From NCBI GenBank assembly GCA_003117195.1, contig BDSI01000240.1, forward strand, positions 1-64,000: a stretch of DNA of 64,000 bases, given 5' to 3'. This document shows, piece after piece, positions 1 to 11,662 of the stretch. The stretch comes from Eudorina sp. 2006-703-Eu-15 (Eukaryota > Chlorophyta > Chlorophyceae > Chlamydomonadales > Volvocaceae). A program made the translations under genes and the position numbers. Numbering within the stretch: the stretch's first letter is position 1; each line of letters begins with the position of its first letter. The notes beneath the pieces were generated by a model. It made no database searches. It was not told the DNA's origin and worked only from the letters and a program-made list of their open reading frames with translations.

Positions 1-3000
1 CCCCGGCCAGGCTGTGGAATTCGTGGCGGGGGTGGTGACGGCCCAGCAACAGCAGGCGACGAAGGCACCCCCATATGGCGCGCGCACAGCCTTCCCGCTG
101 CTTGCGAATTAATTCCCCCGACACCTTTACATGATGGCCCCCGCCTGCGTCAATTCGCAAGCAGTACGGTCTCTCTGTGCCCCCCCCGCCAGGCTGTGGA
201 ATCGTGGCGGGGGGTGGTGACGGCCCAGCAACAGCAGGCGACGAAGCGCACCCCATATGGCCGCCGCACAGCCTTCCGCGCTGCTTGCGAATTAATTCCG
301 CCGACACCTTTACATGATGGCGGCCCCCCTGCGTCAATTCGCAAGCAGTACGGTCTCTGTGCCCCCCCGCCAGGCTGTGGAATCGTGGCGGGGTGGTGAC
401 GGCCCAGCAACAGCAGGCGACGAAGCGCACCCCATATGGCCGCCGCACAGCCTTCCCGCTGCTTGCGAATTAATTCCCCGACACCTTTACATGATGGCGG
501 CCCGCCTGCGTCAATTCGCAAGCAGTACGGTCTCTCTGTGCCCCCCCCGCCAGGCTGTGGAATCGTGGCGGGGTGGTGACGGCCCAGCAACAGCAGGCGA
601 CGAAGCGCACCCCCATATGGCCGCCCACAGCCTTCCGCTGCTTGCGAATTAATTCCCGACACCTTTACATGATGGCGGCCCCGCCTGCGTCAATTCGCAA
701 GCAGTACGGTCTCTCTGTGCCCCCCCGCCAGGCTGTGGAATCGTGGCGGGGGTGTGACGGCCCAGCAACAGCAGGCGACGAAGCGCACCCCCATATGGCC
801 GCCGCACAGCCTTCCCGCTGCTTGCGAATTAATTGCCCCCGACACCTTTACATGATGCGCGCCCCGCCTGCGTCAATTCGCAAGCAGTACGGTCTCTCTG
901 TGCCCCCCCGCCAGGCTGTGGAATCGTGGCGGGGGTGGTGACGGCCCAGCAACAGCAGGCGACGAAGCGCACCCCATATGGCCGCCGCACAGCCTTCCCG
1001 CTGCTTGCGAATTAATTCCCCCGACACCTTTACATGATGGCGTCCCCGCCTGCGTCAATTCGCAAGCAGTACGGTCTCTCTGTGCCCCCCCGCCAGGCTG
1101 TGGAATCGTGGCGGGGGTGGTGACGGCCCAGCAACAGCAGGCGACGAAGCGCACCCCCATATGGCCGCCGCACAGCCTTCCGCTGCTTGCGAATTAATTC
1201 CCCCGACACCTTTACATGATGGCGGCCCCGCCTGCGTCAATTCGCAAGGCAGTACGGTCTCTCTGTGCCCCCGCGCCGCCAGGCTGTGGAATCGTGGCGG
1301 GGTGTGACGGCCCAGCAACAGCAGGCGACGAAGCGCACCCCCATATGGCCGCCGCACAGCCTTCCCGCTGCTTGCGAATTAATTCCCCCGACACCTTTAC
1401 ATGATGGCGGCCCCGCCTGCGTCAATTCGCAAGCAGTACGTCTCTCTGTGCCCCCCGCCAGGCTGTGGAATCGTGGCGGGGTGGTGACGGCCAGCAACAG
1501 CAGGCGACGAAGCGCACCCCCATATGGCCGCCGCACAGCCTTCCCGCTGCTTGCGAATTAATTCCCCCGACACCTTACATGATGGCGGCCCGCCTGCGTC
1601 AATTCGCAAGCAGTACGTCTCTCTGTGCCCCCCCCCCGCCAGGCTGTGGAATCGTGGCGGGGTGGTGACGGCCCAGCAACAGCAGGCGACGAAGCGCACC
1701 CCATAAGGCCGCCGCACAGCCTTCCCGCTGCTTGCGAATTTCCCACTGCTTGCGAATTAATTCCCCCGACACCTTACATGATGGCGGCCCCGCCTGCGTC
1801 AATTCGCAAGCAGTACGGTCTCTCTGTGCCCCCCGCCAGGCTGTGGAATCGTGGCGGGGGTGGTGACGGCCCAGCAACAGCAGGCGACGAAGCGCACCCC
1901 CATATGGCCGCCGCACAGCCTTCCCGCTGCTTGCGAATTAATTCCCCCGACACCTTTACATGATGGCGGCCCCGCCTGCGTCAATTCGCAAGCAGTACGG
2001 TCTCTCTGTGCCCCCCCCCGCCGCTGTGGAATCGTGGCGGGGGTGGTGACGGCCCAGCAACAGCAGGCGACGAAGCGCACCCCCATATGGCCGCCGCACA
2101 GCCTTCCCGCTGCTTGCGAATTAATTCCCCCGACACCTTTACATGATGGCGGCCCCGCCTGCGTCAATTCGCAAGCAGTACGGTCTCTCTGTGCCCCCCC
2201 CGCCAGGCTGTGGAATCGTGGCGGGGTGGTGACAGCCCAGCAACAGCAGCGACGAAGCGCACCCCCATATGGCCGCCGCACAGCCTTCCCGCTGCTTGCG
2301 AATTAATTCCCCGACACCTTTACATGATGGCGGCCCCGCCTGCGTCAATTCGCAAGCAGTACGGTCTCTCTGTGCCCCCCGCCAGGCTGTGGAATCGTGG
2401 CGGGGGTGGTGACGGCCCAGCAACAGCAGGCGACGAAGCGCACCCCCATATGGCCGCCGCACAGCCTTCCCGCTGCTTGCGAATTAATTCCCCCGACACC
2501 TTTACATGATGGCGGCCCCGCCTGCGTCAATTCGCAAGCAGTACGGTCTCTCTGTGCCCCCCGCCAGGCTGTGGAATCGTGGCGGGGTGGTGACGGCCCA
2601 GCAACAGCAGGCGACGAAGCGCACCCTCATATGGCCGCCGCACAGCCTTCCCGCTGCTTGCGAATTCCCACTGCTTGCGAATTAATTCCCCGACACCTTT
2701 ACATGATGGCGGCCCCGCCTGCGTCAATTCGCAAGCAGTACGGTCTCTCTGTGCCCCCCCGCCAGGCTGTGGAATCGTGGCGGGGTGGTGACGGCCCAGC
2801 AACAGCAGGCGACGAAGCGCACCCCCATATGGCCGCCGCACAGCCTTCCCGCTGCTTGCGAATTAATTCCCCCGACACCTTTACATGATGGCGGCCCCGC
2901 CTGCGTCAATTCGCAAGCAGTACGGTCTCTCTGTGCCCCCCCGCCAGGCTGTGGAATCGTGGCGGGGTGGTGACGGCCCAGCAACAGCAGGCGACGAAGC

Positions 3001-6000
3001 GCACCCCCATATGGCCTCCGCACAGCCTTCCCGCTGCTTGCGAATTAATTCCCCCGACACCTTTACATGATGGCGGCCCCGCCTGCGTCAATTCGCAAGC
3101 AGTACGGTCTCTCTGTGCCCCCCCCGCCAGGCTGTGGAATCGTGGCGGGGTGGTGACGGCCCAGCAACAGCAGGCGACGAAGCGCACCCCCATATGGCCG
3201 CCGCACAGCCTTCCCGCTGCTTGCGAATTAATTCCCCCGACACCTTTACATGATGGCGGCCCCGCCTGCGTCAATTCGCAAGCAGTACGGTCTCTCTGTG
3301 CCCCCCCGCCAGGCTGTGGAATCGTGGCGGGGGTGGTGACGGCCCAGCAACAGCAGGCGACGAAGCGCACCCCCATATGGCCGCCGCACAGCCTTCCCGC
3401 TGCTTGCGAATTAATTCCCCGACACCTTTACATGATGGCGGCCCCGCCTGCGTCAATTCGCAAGCAGTACGGTCTCTCTGTGCCCCCCCGCCCGGCTGTG
3501 GAATCGTGGCGGGGGTGGTGACGGCCCAGCAACAGCAGGCGACGAAGCGCACCCCCATATGGCCGCCGCACAGCCTTCCCGCTGCTTGCGAATTAATTCC
3601 CCCGACACCTTTACATGATGGCGACCCGCCTGCGTCAATTCGCAAGCAGTACGGTCTCTCTGTGCCCCCCCGCCAGGCTGTGGAATCGTGGCGGGGGTGG
3701 TGACGGCCCAGCAACAGCAGGCGACGAAGCGCACCCCCATATGGCCGCCGCACAGCCTTCCCGCTGCTTGCGAATTAATTCCCCGACACCTTTACATGAT
3801 GGCGGCCCCGCCTGCGTCAATTCGCAAGCAGTACGGTCTCTCTGTGCCCCCCCGCCAGGCTGTGGAATCGTGGCGGGGGTGGTGACGGCCCAGCAACAGC
3901 AGGCGACGAAGCGCACCCCCATATGGCCGCCGCACAGCCTTCCCGCTGCTTGCGAATTAATTCCCCCGACACCTTTACATGATGGCGGCCCCGCCTGCGT
4001 CAATTCGCAAGCAGTACGGTCTCTCTGTGCCCCCCCCGCCAGGCTGTGGAATCGTGGCGGGGGTGGTGACGGCCCAGCAACAGCAGGCGACGAAGCGCAC
4101 CCCCATATGGCCGCCGCACAGCCTTCCGCTGCTTGCGAATTAATTCCCCCCACACCTTTACGTGATGGCGGCCCCGCCTGCGTCAATTCGCAAGCAGTAC
4201 GGTCTCTCTGTGCCCCCCCGCCAGGCTGTGGAATCGTGGCGGGGTGGTGACGGCCCAGCAACAGCAGGCGACGAAGCGCACCCCCATAAGGCCGCCGCAC
4301 AGCCTTCCCGCTGCTTGCGAATTTCCCGCTGCTTGCGAATTAATTCCCCCGACACCTTTACATGATGGCGGCCCCGCCTGCGTCAATTCGCAAGCAGTAC
4401 GGTCTCTCTGTGCCCCCCCGCCAGGCTGTGGAATCGTGGCGGGGGTGGTGACGGCCCAGCAACAGCAGGCGACGAAGCGCACCCCATATGGCCGCCGCAC
4501 AGCCTTCCCGCTGCTTGCGAATTAATTCCCCCGACACCTTTACATGATGGCGGCCCCGCCTGCGTCAATTCGCAAGCAGTACGGTCTCTCTGTGCCCCCC
4601 CCGCCAGGCTGTGGAATCGTGGCGGGGTGGTGACGGCCCAGCAACAGCAGGCGACGAAGCGCACCCCCATATGGCCGCCGCACAGCCTTCCCGCTGCTTG
4701 CGAATTAATTCCCCCGACACCTTTACATGATGGCGACCCCGCCTGCGTCAATTCGCAAGCAGTACGGTCTCTCTGTGCCCCCCCCGCCAGGCTGTGGAAT
4801 CGTGGCGGGGGTGGTGACGGCCCAGCAACAGCAGGCGACGAAGCGCACCCCCATATGGCCGCCGCACAGCCTTCCCGCTGCTTGCGAATTAATTCCCCCG
4901 ACACCTTTACATGATGGCGGCCCCGCCTGCGTCAATTCGCAAGCAGTACGGTCTCTCTGTGCCCCCCGCCAGGCTGTGGAATCGTGGCGGGGTGGTGACG
5001 GCCCAGCAACAGCAGGCGACGAAGCGCACCCCCATATGGCCGCCGCACAGCCTTCCCGCTGCTTGCGAATTAATTCCCCCGACACCTTTACATGATGGCG
5101 GCCCCGCCTGCGTCAATTCGCAAGCAGTACGGTCTCTCTGTGCCCCCCGCCAGGCTGTGGAATCGTGGCGGGGGTGGTGACGGCCCAGCAACAGCAGGCG
5201 ACGAAGCGCACCCCCATATGGCCGCCGCACAGCCTTCCCGCTGCTTGCGAATTAATTCCCCCGACACCTTTACATGATGGCGGCCCCGCCTGCGTCAATT
5301 CGCAAGCAGTACGGTCTCTCTGTGCCCCCCCCGCCAGGCTGTGGAATCGTGGCGGGGTGGTGACGGCCCAGCAACAGCAGGCGACGAAGCGCACCCCCAT
5401 ATGGCCGCCGCACAGCCTTCCGCTGCTGCGAATTTCCACTGCTTGCGAATTAATTCCCCCGACACCTTTACATGATGGCGGCCCCGCCTGCGTCAATTCG
5501 CAAGCAGTACGGTCTCTCTGTGCCCCCCCGCCAGGCTGTGGAATCGTGGCGGGGGTGGTGACGGCCCAGCAACAGCAGGCGACGAAGCGCACCCCCATAT
5601 GGCCGCCGCACAGCCTTCCCGCTGCTTGCGAATTAATTCCCCCGACACCTTTACATGATGGCGGCCCCGCCTGCGTCAATTCGCAAGCAGTACGGTCTCT
5701 CTGTGCCCCCCCGCCAGGCTGTGGAATCGTGGCGGGGGTGGTGACGGCCCAGCAACAGCAGGCGATGAAGCGCACCCCCATATGGCCGCCGCACAGCCTT
5801 CCCGCTGCTTGCGAATTAATTCCCCCGACACCTTTACATGATGGCGGCCCCGCCTGCGTCAATTCGCAAGCAGTACGGTCTCTCTGTGCCCCCCCCGCCA
5901 GGCTGTGGAATCGTGGCGGGGGTGGTGACGGCCCAGCAACAGCAGGCGACGAAGCGCACCCCCATATGGCCGCCGCACAGCCTTCCCGCTGCTTGCGAAT

Positions 6001-8420
6001 TAATTCCCCGACACCTTTACATGATGGCGGCCCCGCCTGCGTCAATTCGCAAGCAGTACGGTCTCTCTGTGCCCCCCCGCCAGGCTGTGGAATCGTGGCG
6101 GGGGTGGTGACGGCCCAGCAACAGCAGGCGACGAAGCGCACCCCCATATGGCCGCCGCACAGCCTTCCCGCTGCTTGCGAATTAATTCCCCCGACACCTT
6201 TACATGATGGCGGCCCCGCCTGCGTCAATTCGCAAGCAGTACGGTCTCTCTGTGCCCCCCCGCCAGGCTGTGGAATCGTGGCGGGGGTGGTGACGGCCCA
6301 GCAACAGCAGGCGACGAAGCGCACCACCATATGGCCGCCGCACAGCCTTCCCGCTGCTTGCGAATTAATTCCCCCGACACCTTTACATGATGGCGGCCCC
6401 GCCTGCGTCAATTCGCAAGCAGTACGGTCTCTCTGTGCCCCCCCGCCAGGCTGTGGAATCGTGGCGGGGGTGGTGACGGCCCAGCAACAGCAGGCGACGA
6501 AGCGCACCCCCATATGGCCGCCGCACAGCCTTCCGCTGCTTGCGAATTAATTCCCCCGACACCTTTACATGATGGCGGCCCCGCCTGCGTCAATTCGCAA
6601 GCAGTACGGTCTCTCTGTGCCCCCCGCCAGGCTGTGGAATCGTGGCGGGGGTGGTGACGGCCCAGCAACAGCAGGCGACGAAGCGCACCCCCATATGGCC
6701 GCCGCACAGCCTTCCCGCTGCTTGCGAATTAATTCCCCGACACCTTTACATGATGGCGGCCCCGCCTGCGTCAATTCGCAAGCAGTACGGTCTCTCTGTG
6801 CCCCCCCCGCCAGGCTGTGGAATCGTGGCGGGGGTGGTGACGGCCCAGCAACAGCAGGCGACGAAGCGCACCCCCATATGGCCGCCGCACAGCCTTCCCG
6901 CTGCTTGCGAATTAATTCCCCCGACACCTTTACATGATGGCGACCCCGCCTGCGTCAATTCGCAAGCAGTACGGTCTCTCTGTGCCCCCCCGCCAGGCTG
7001 TGGAATCGTGGCGGGGGTGGTGACGGCCCAGCAACAGCAGGCGACGAAGCGCACCCCCATATGGCCGCCGCACAGCCTTCCCGCTGCTTGCGAATTAATT
7101 CCCCCGACACCTTTACATGATGGCGGCCCCGCCTGCGTCAATTCGCAAGCAGTACGGTCTCTCTGTGCCCCCCGCCAGGCTGTGGAATCGTGGCGGGGGT
7201 GGTGACGGCCCAGCAACAGCAGGCGACGAAGCGCACCCCCATATGGCCGCCGCACAGCCTTCCCGCTGCTTGCGAATTTCCCACTGCTTGCGAATTAATT
7301 CCCCCGACACCTTTACATGATGGCGGCCCCGCCTGCGTCAATTCGCAAGCAGTACGGTCTCTCTGTGCCCCCCCGCCAGGCTGTGGAATCGTGGCGGGGG
7401 TGGTGACGGCCCAGCAACAGCAGGCGACGAAGCGCACCACCATATGGCCGCCGCACAGCCTTCCCGCTGCTTGCGAATTAATTCCCCCGACACCTTTACA
7501 TGATGGCGGCCCCGCCTGCGTCAATTCGCAAGCAGTACGGTCTCTCTGTGCCCCCCCGCCAGGCTGTGGAATCGTGGCGGGGGTGGTGACGGCCCAGCAA
7601 CAGCAGGCGACGAAGCGCACCCCCATATGGCCGCCGCACAGCCTTCCCGCTGCTTGCGAATTAATTCCCCCGACACCTTTACATGATGGCGACCCCGCCT
7701 GCGTCAATTCGCAAGCAGTACGGTCTCTCTGTGCCCCCCCGCCAGGCTGTGGAATCGTGGCGGGGGTGGTGACGGCCCAGCAACAGCAGGCGACGAAGCG
7801 CACCCCCATATGGCCGCCGCACAGCCTTCCCGCTGCTTGCGAATTAATTCCCCCGACACCTTTACATGATGGCGACCCGCCTGCGTCAATTCGCAAGCAG
7901 TACGGTCTCTCTGTGCCCCCCCGCCAGGCTGTGGAATCGTGGCGGGGGTGGTGACGGCCCAGCAACAGCAGGCGACGAAGCGCACCCCCATATGGCCGCC
8001 GCACAGCCTTCCCGCTGCTTGCGAATTAGTTCCCCCGACACCTTTACATGATGGCGGCCCCGCCTGCGTCAATTCGCAAGCAGTACGGTCTCTCTGTGCC
8101 CCCCCGCCAGGCTGTGGAATCGTGGCGGGGGTGGTGACGGCCCAGCAACAGCAGGCGACGAAGCGCACCCCCATATGGCCGCCGCACAGCCTTCCCGCTG
8201 CTTGCGAATTAATTCCCCCGACACCTTTACATGATGGCGGCCCCGCCTGCGTCAATTCGCAAGCAGTACGGTCTCTCTGTGCCCCCCCGCCAGGCTGTGG
8301 AATCGTGGCGGGGGTGGTGACGGCCCAGCAACAGCAGGCGACGAAGCGCACCCCCATATGGCCGCCGCACAGCCTTCCCGCTGCTTGCGAATTAATTCCC
8401 CCGACACCTTTACATGATGG
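1..8420. repeat. 183-bp tandem satellite array, about 46 copies
   Basis: Head-to-tail copies of a GC-rich 183-bp unit run from the window edge and stop abruptly at 8420, so the array extends beyond the window. Spacing of the landmark acatgatgg is 182-183 bp (for example 6202, 6385, 6567). Because 183 is 3 x 61, reading frames stay open across many copies on both strands (up to 466 codons at 5113-6513). I treat these as arithmetic artefacts, not genes. Each unit carries a 13-bp inverted repeat, ctgcttgcgaatt and aattcgcaagcag, about 44 bp apart. Five units (near 1741, 2668, 4322, 5433, 7277) hold an extra partial copy of the cttgcgaatt segment. One-base indels, mostly in C runs, are densest in the first 1.8 kb. 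Confidence 0.97.
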
Positions 8421-9321
8421 CTAGAGGGTACTCTCCTCCTGCCAGCCAGGAGCCTGACCACGAAAAAGGTGTGACACCCCTGTGGTGTCACATGAGCCCT
8501 AGGGTCATAGTCAAGGGTCCTGCAGGAGGTCGGTCCTGCAGGAGCCATGTCGTGCAGGAGGCACATCCTGCAGGAGGTGTATCCTGCAGGAAAGATGTAG
8601 ATTCCTGTATGATTAAATAGCAGTAAAAATGGGGTATTAATTCTAAAATATTTTCTTTTCCATAACTGTGCATATATTGATTCAAAATTGCTGTTAACCT
8701 CCATGGCTTATGAGCATGAATCATTGCTACAAAATTAATAAGCATTACATTATCCCAAATCGTGTGTATACATTTCTTGCAGGTGCACAAAAATCAACTA
8801 CGAGGAATGAGTATGGCTGGTGCACATCCATGAATTTCAATGCAGTCTGGGTGTTATAATGCACTTGTTGTACGACAGTTGGTGGCAACAAACTCGAGCA
8901 GTAGTGATGTAAGGCAGGAGACGTAGATACTTTGAATTACTGAAATTACAGTGTTCCAAGGAAGGCGGCTTCACTCTGAATGCAGGTACTACAGGTGCCC
9001 CAGGTGATGTATTGTACGGATGTGAATTACTGATTTGTGTAATTGTAAATGTGGCACCCTGTTCCCCAAAACAGCAGACAGTGAGCCGACACTCATTAAG
9101 AACAAATAAATGCCTAGTACAACATTGTTATAATACGCACCGACCTAACTGACTTCCACTCCACGCACCATGGCAGAAAATAACAGCAATTAATAAGGTA
9201 GCTGTTCGATCCCCAAAAACGTCTACTAGGAATAATGGCACTCCAGTTGTTACAGATGATACAGAGTGTACAACTTTGTGAATACAAATCTGAGCTCTGC
9301 AATTATTTGTGGTCTTGTAAG
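8421..9321. other. Unique spacer between satellite and first gene
   Basis: About 900 bp with no convincing coding exon on either strand. It begins where the satellite breaks off. Near 8470-8492 there is a short inverted repeat (gtgtgacacc / ggtgtcacat). The CCTGCAGG motif array (8518-8592) follows, then AT-richer DNA. The 3' end of the minus-strand methyltransferase model lies at 9322, so its 3' UTR and polyadenylation site should fall here. I could not place them. Confidence 0.5.
8518..8592. repeat. Array of CCTGCAGG palindromes
   Basis: Five spaced copies of a core close to tcctgcaggagg occur in 75 bp at roughly 15-20 bp spacing; four have the full palindrome cctgcagg. Related tgcagg/cctgca motifs recur at 34.68-34.88 kb between the two TGACCGCGGTCA clusters. 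The array could be a degraded foldback element, a protein-binding array or simple motif amplification. The sequence alone does not say which. Confidence 0.7.
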
Positions 9322-10434
9322 CTAGTGGTCGAGAATCCGCTTGAAGATGTAGGCTTGAAACTGGCGTTGAGAGCCTGTTACATGGGAACCCCGGGTACAT
9401 TAATCATTCCACATATTCCACACAGTTGCAGGTCCTGCCATGGTGTTTTGTAACCTCACCTTGCATTTTCACCTCAAAGTTCTCCACCAATGATAGATTA
9501 CTGAAATGTAAATCTTCTTTCATAACAGCTGTAATCATTTGTTCATGGTGTTGTACAATGGCAAGCCCCTGCAAGACATTAAGAAAATATCATACTGTGT
9601 GATGCAGTGTGTGTATGCATTACCGGACTTACCTTTACACAGTGAGATCCTGAAACTAATTCGCCTAAGGACTGCTGATGATCTGCTCGGAAACCAGTCC
9701 AAAAAGTGTACACATGGGTGGTACCATCCAGGGTTGTAAGCCTTGGAGGTACCATCGGCGCTTGATAAAATCGTTTTTTCATCATTATCTGGTAACTGGC
9801 TTCACTGCCAAGAGTTAAATCATCAGAGGCACTGGGCGGTCGCACTTCATAGAAAAGATACTCAGGTACTGGTATATCCTCACAATTAAAACCTGTAGTT
9901 GGAGTATGCAGTCAGTGTTCGGTATGTTTGTCTAAATTTTATGTACACGGATGGTTCATGAACATTTACCTTTTGCAATCATGTCATTGAAAGTTGCTGA
10001 ACTCAGAGAACGTGCCTTTGAAATTTTTAGATGACAAATATCAACACCCCATACTCTTTGAGGCTTAATTGCAAAGGCAACATGCATAGCTGGCCTGCAC
10101 AAGTTACATCAACACAAGTCAGCTTGCAAAAGGCAGGCATAGGAATGACGATTTGTGTAACCTACATTCCCGATCCACAACCAATATCAACAAAGGTAGA
10201 GTCTGGGCCAAGACCAGTGTGCTGTACAAGTGAAGATATTATTTTTTCCATTCCACTAAGTGAAACAGATCCATGTAATCCTGTGCCTGATTCACCACCG
10301 CCAGCATTTTTCTGCATTCAGAAGGCATTCCATGTGGCCAACTAAACATTTCAGGGTTTTCGGATTTTCTTGCAGCGACACACCTCTTTTTGCTGCATGA
10401 CCCGGTAAAGAGTGCCCAAAGCTTGGAAGGGGTT
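9322..10434 (-). CDS. Class I SAM-dependent methyltransferase, DOT1-like
   Basis: Seven minus-strand exons join in matching phase: 10434-10384, 10311-10166, 10094-9970, 9892-9633, 9568-9460 and the terminal exon 9374-9322, with stop TAG at 9324-9322; the 17-codon first exon is the least certain. The translation has motif I FVDIGCGSGM, interrupted by an intron in the last Met codon, then an acidic post-I strand VWGVDI, then DGTTHVYTFWTGF, where DOT1-like enzymes carry their motif IV region. The end is QFQAYIFKRILDH. These are the SAM-binding features of the Rossmann-fold methyltransferases; the THVY-FW pattern is what I associate with DOT1-like proteins. Substrate is unknown (histone lysine would be the family guess). 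Upstream the frame continues in phase 0 into the USP-like exon through a GTGTGA donor, so it may be the C-terminal domain of a much larger protein. The exon calls are seen in sequence; the function is by family resemblance. Confidence 0.72.
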
Positions 10435-10533
10435 CTGCACAGATTATTACACAAATGTTGAAGCTGTCACAACAAATACATTCAGTTCAGTGCATGCAAT
10501 TATTGATATTCCTTATTATATAATTCATCACAC

Positions 10534-11627
10534 CAGGCGCTTATAAATGAGAAAGCAGACATGCCTTGCATGTTCCTTCTTCACATACAGAACAGGGCCC
10601 ACAAACCTGAGTCGACCATCACAATCCATGTCATCATAGTAATACCAACCATCACTTATCCATATTTGATCACGTGCATTAAAATAACATGTGATATGAT
10701 TTTCCTTCCACACTGCAACACCTTCCAGTGAGTACTTGCTAGAACTAATTGCAAGTAGCCCGCTCAAGAAGGGACACATGGCTGTATTGGGGTTAGAGGT
10801 GTGCATGAAGTCATAAGACAAGCGCACACAGACAATATCAGAAGACATCACTTCTAGGTGATATTCACAAAACTGCTGTGGACATGCCTCCCTGGATCTT
10901 GACATCACACGGTATAATCCCTTCAAGTGTTCCTCCACACACGACTCAACTGTAAATCCTGATCTATTACCTCCTCTGCCCAACACATTCTTGGTTTCAT
11001 GTGCATTAGGAACATGCACAGTCAGCAAACCCTGCTCTTGTGCAACTGAACAATTGTAAAGCTTTCCTGCTGCAACTTCATGCCGGCACCTACACAATAT
11101 GCAGTCAGTGACAGCTCTGACACATAAACTGAAGCAACTGGACCCTCCTTTTTCAAAGCCACAACTGCCCTCACTACACAAAAAAGCTGGAAAATCCTAT
11201 CAATGCTGATATATTTACCAGGATTCCAATCTGACGCAATTACTACCTTATGCATATCATGAATCTCTTTTAGTGTACAAACCATCCGGTCCTGAGCATC
11301 ACTCAACAACTTACTATCCTGCAACGCCAAAGCATGTGCAAGCTGTGCCCATGTCTTTCCAAGCATTCCAGCATTTATCAGTACATTCCGAGGCACCAGG
11401 ACTGCCATGAGCATTCCCATGCTGTCAACTGCACAGAGATTCATTTTCCATTTTGGAACATGAACACACACCTTGGTCCATTTGTCTGAGCTTGCAAGAT
11501 ACAGCCCTTGACCTGCTGCAATGTTGGATTTCCTATGCACTGCCACAGCTTCTCCCTTTTCCCCAATGGAACATGCCACATCTCCTGCAGAAATAGACAC
11601 AGCTTGTGAGGCATTCCTCAAATCCAT
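10534..11627 (-). CDS. USP-like (peptidase C19 fold) domain, probably part of a larger protein
   Basis: Two overlapping minus-strand frames, 11627-11219 and 11066-10534, join best through a phase-1 intron (donor cctg|gtaaat, acceptor gcagcag|ga). The frames also overlap openly for about 160 bp, so this junction is the weakest. The C-terminal part matches the end of ubiquitin-specific proteases: YSLEGV, a His box ENHITCYF, DGWYYYDDM, then VCFLIYKRL at the final strand. A possible Cys box is NLCAVDSMGML near the start, not a canonical one, so activity is uncertain. An ATG at 11627 could start a separate gene only 35 bp after a TAA at 11663. Alternatively the acceptor tttctgcag|ga at 11585 joins it in phase 1 to the upstream gene, and a GTGTGA donor at 10533 joins it to the methyltransferase. 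A stop TGA at 10528 is used if that donor is not spliced. Confidence 0.5.
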
Positions 11628-11662
11628 AACTCATTTGGAAAACTCTCCCTTTTTTTAATTAC

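Noticed and set aside
5113..6550. Open frames of 461-466 codons on both strands in the left satellite
   Set aside because: The unit is 183 bp (3 x 61), so any stop-free frame of one unit stays open through the array. There are no exon signals and both strands are open at once.
1..8420. CRISPR-like array
   Set aside because: Repeats are contiguous 183-bp units with no unique spacers, and the DNA is eukaryotic.
10031..10345. 104-codon plus-strand ORF
   Set aside because: Antisense shadow of the methyltransferase exons, which carry motif I on the minus strand.
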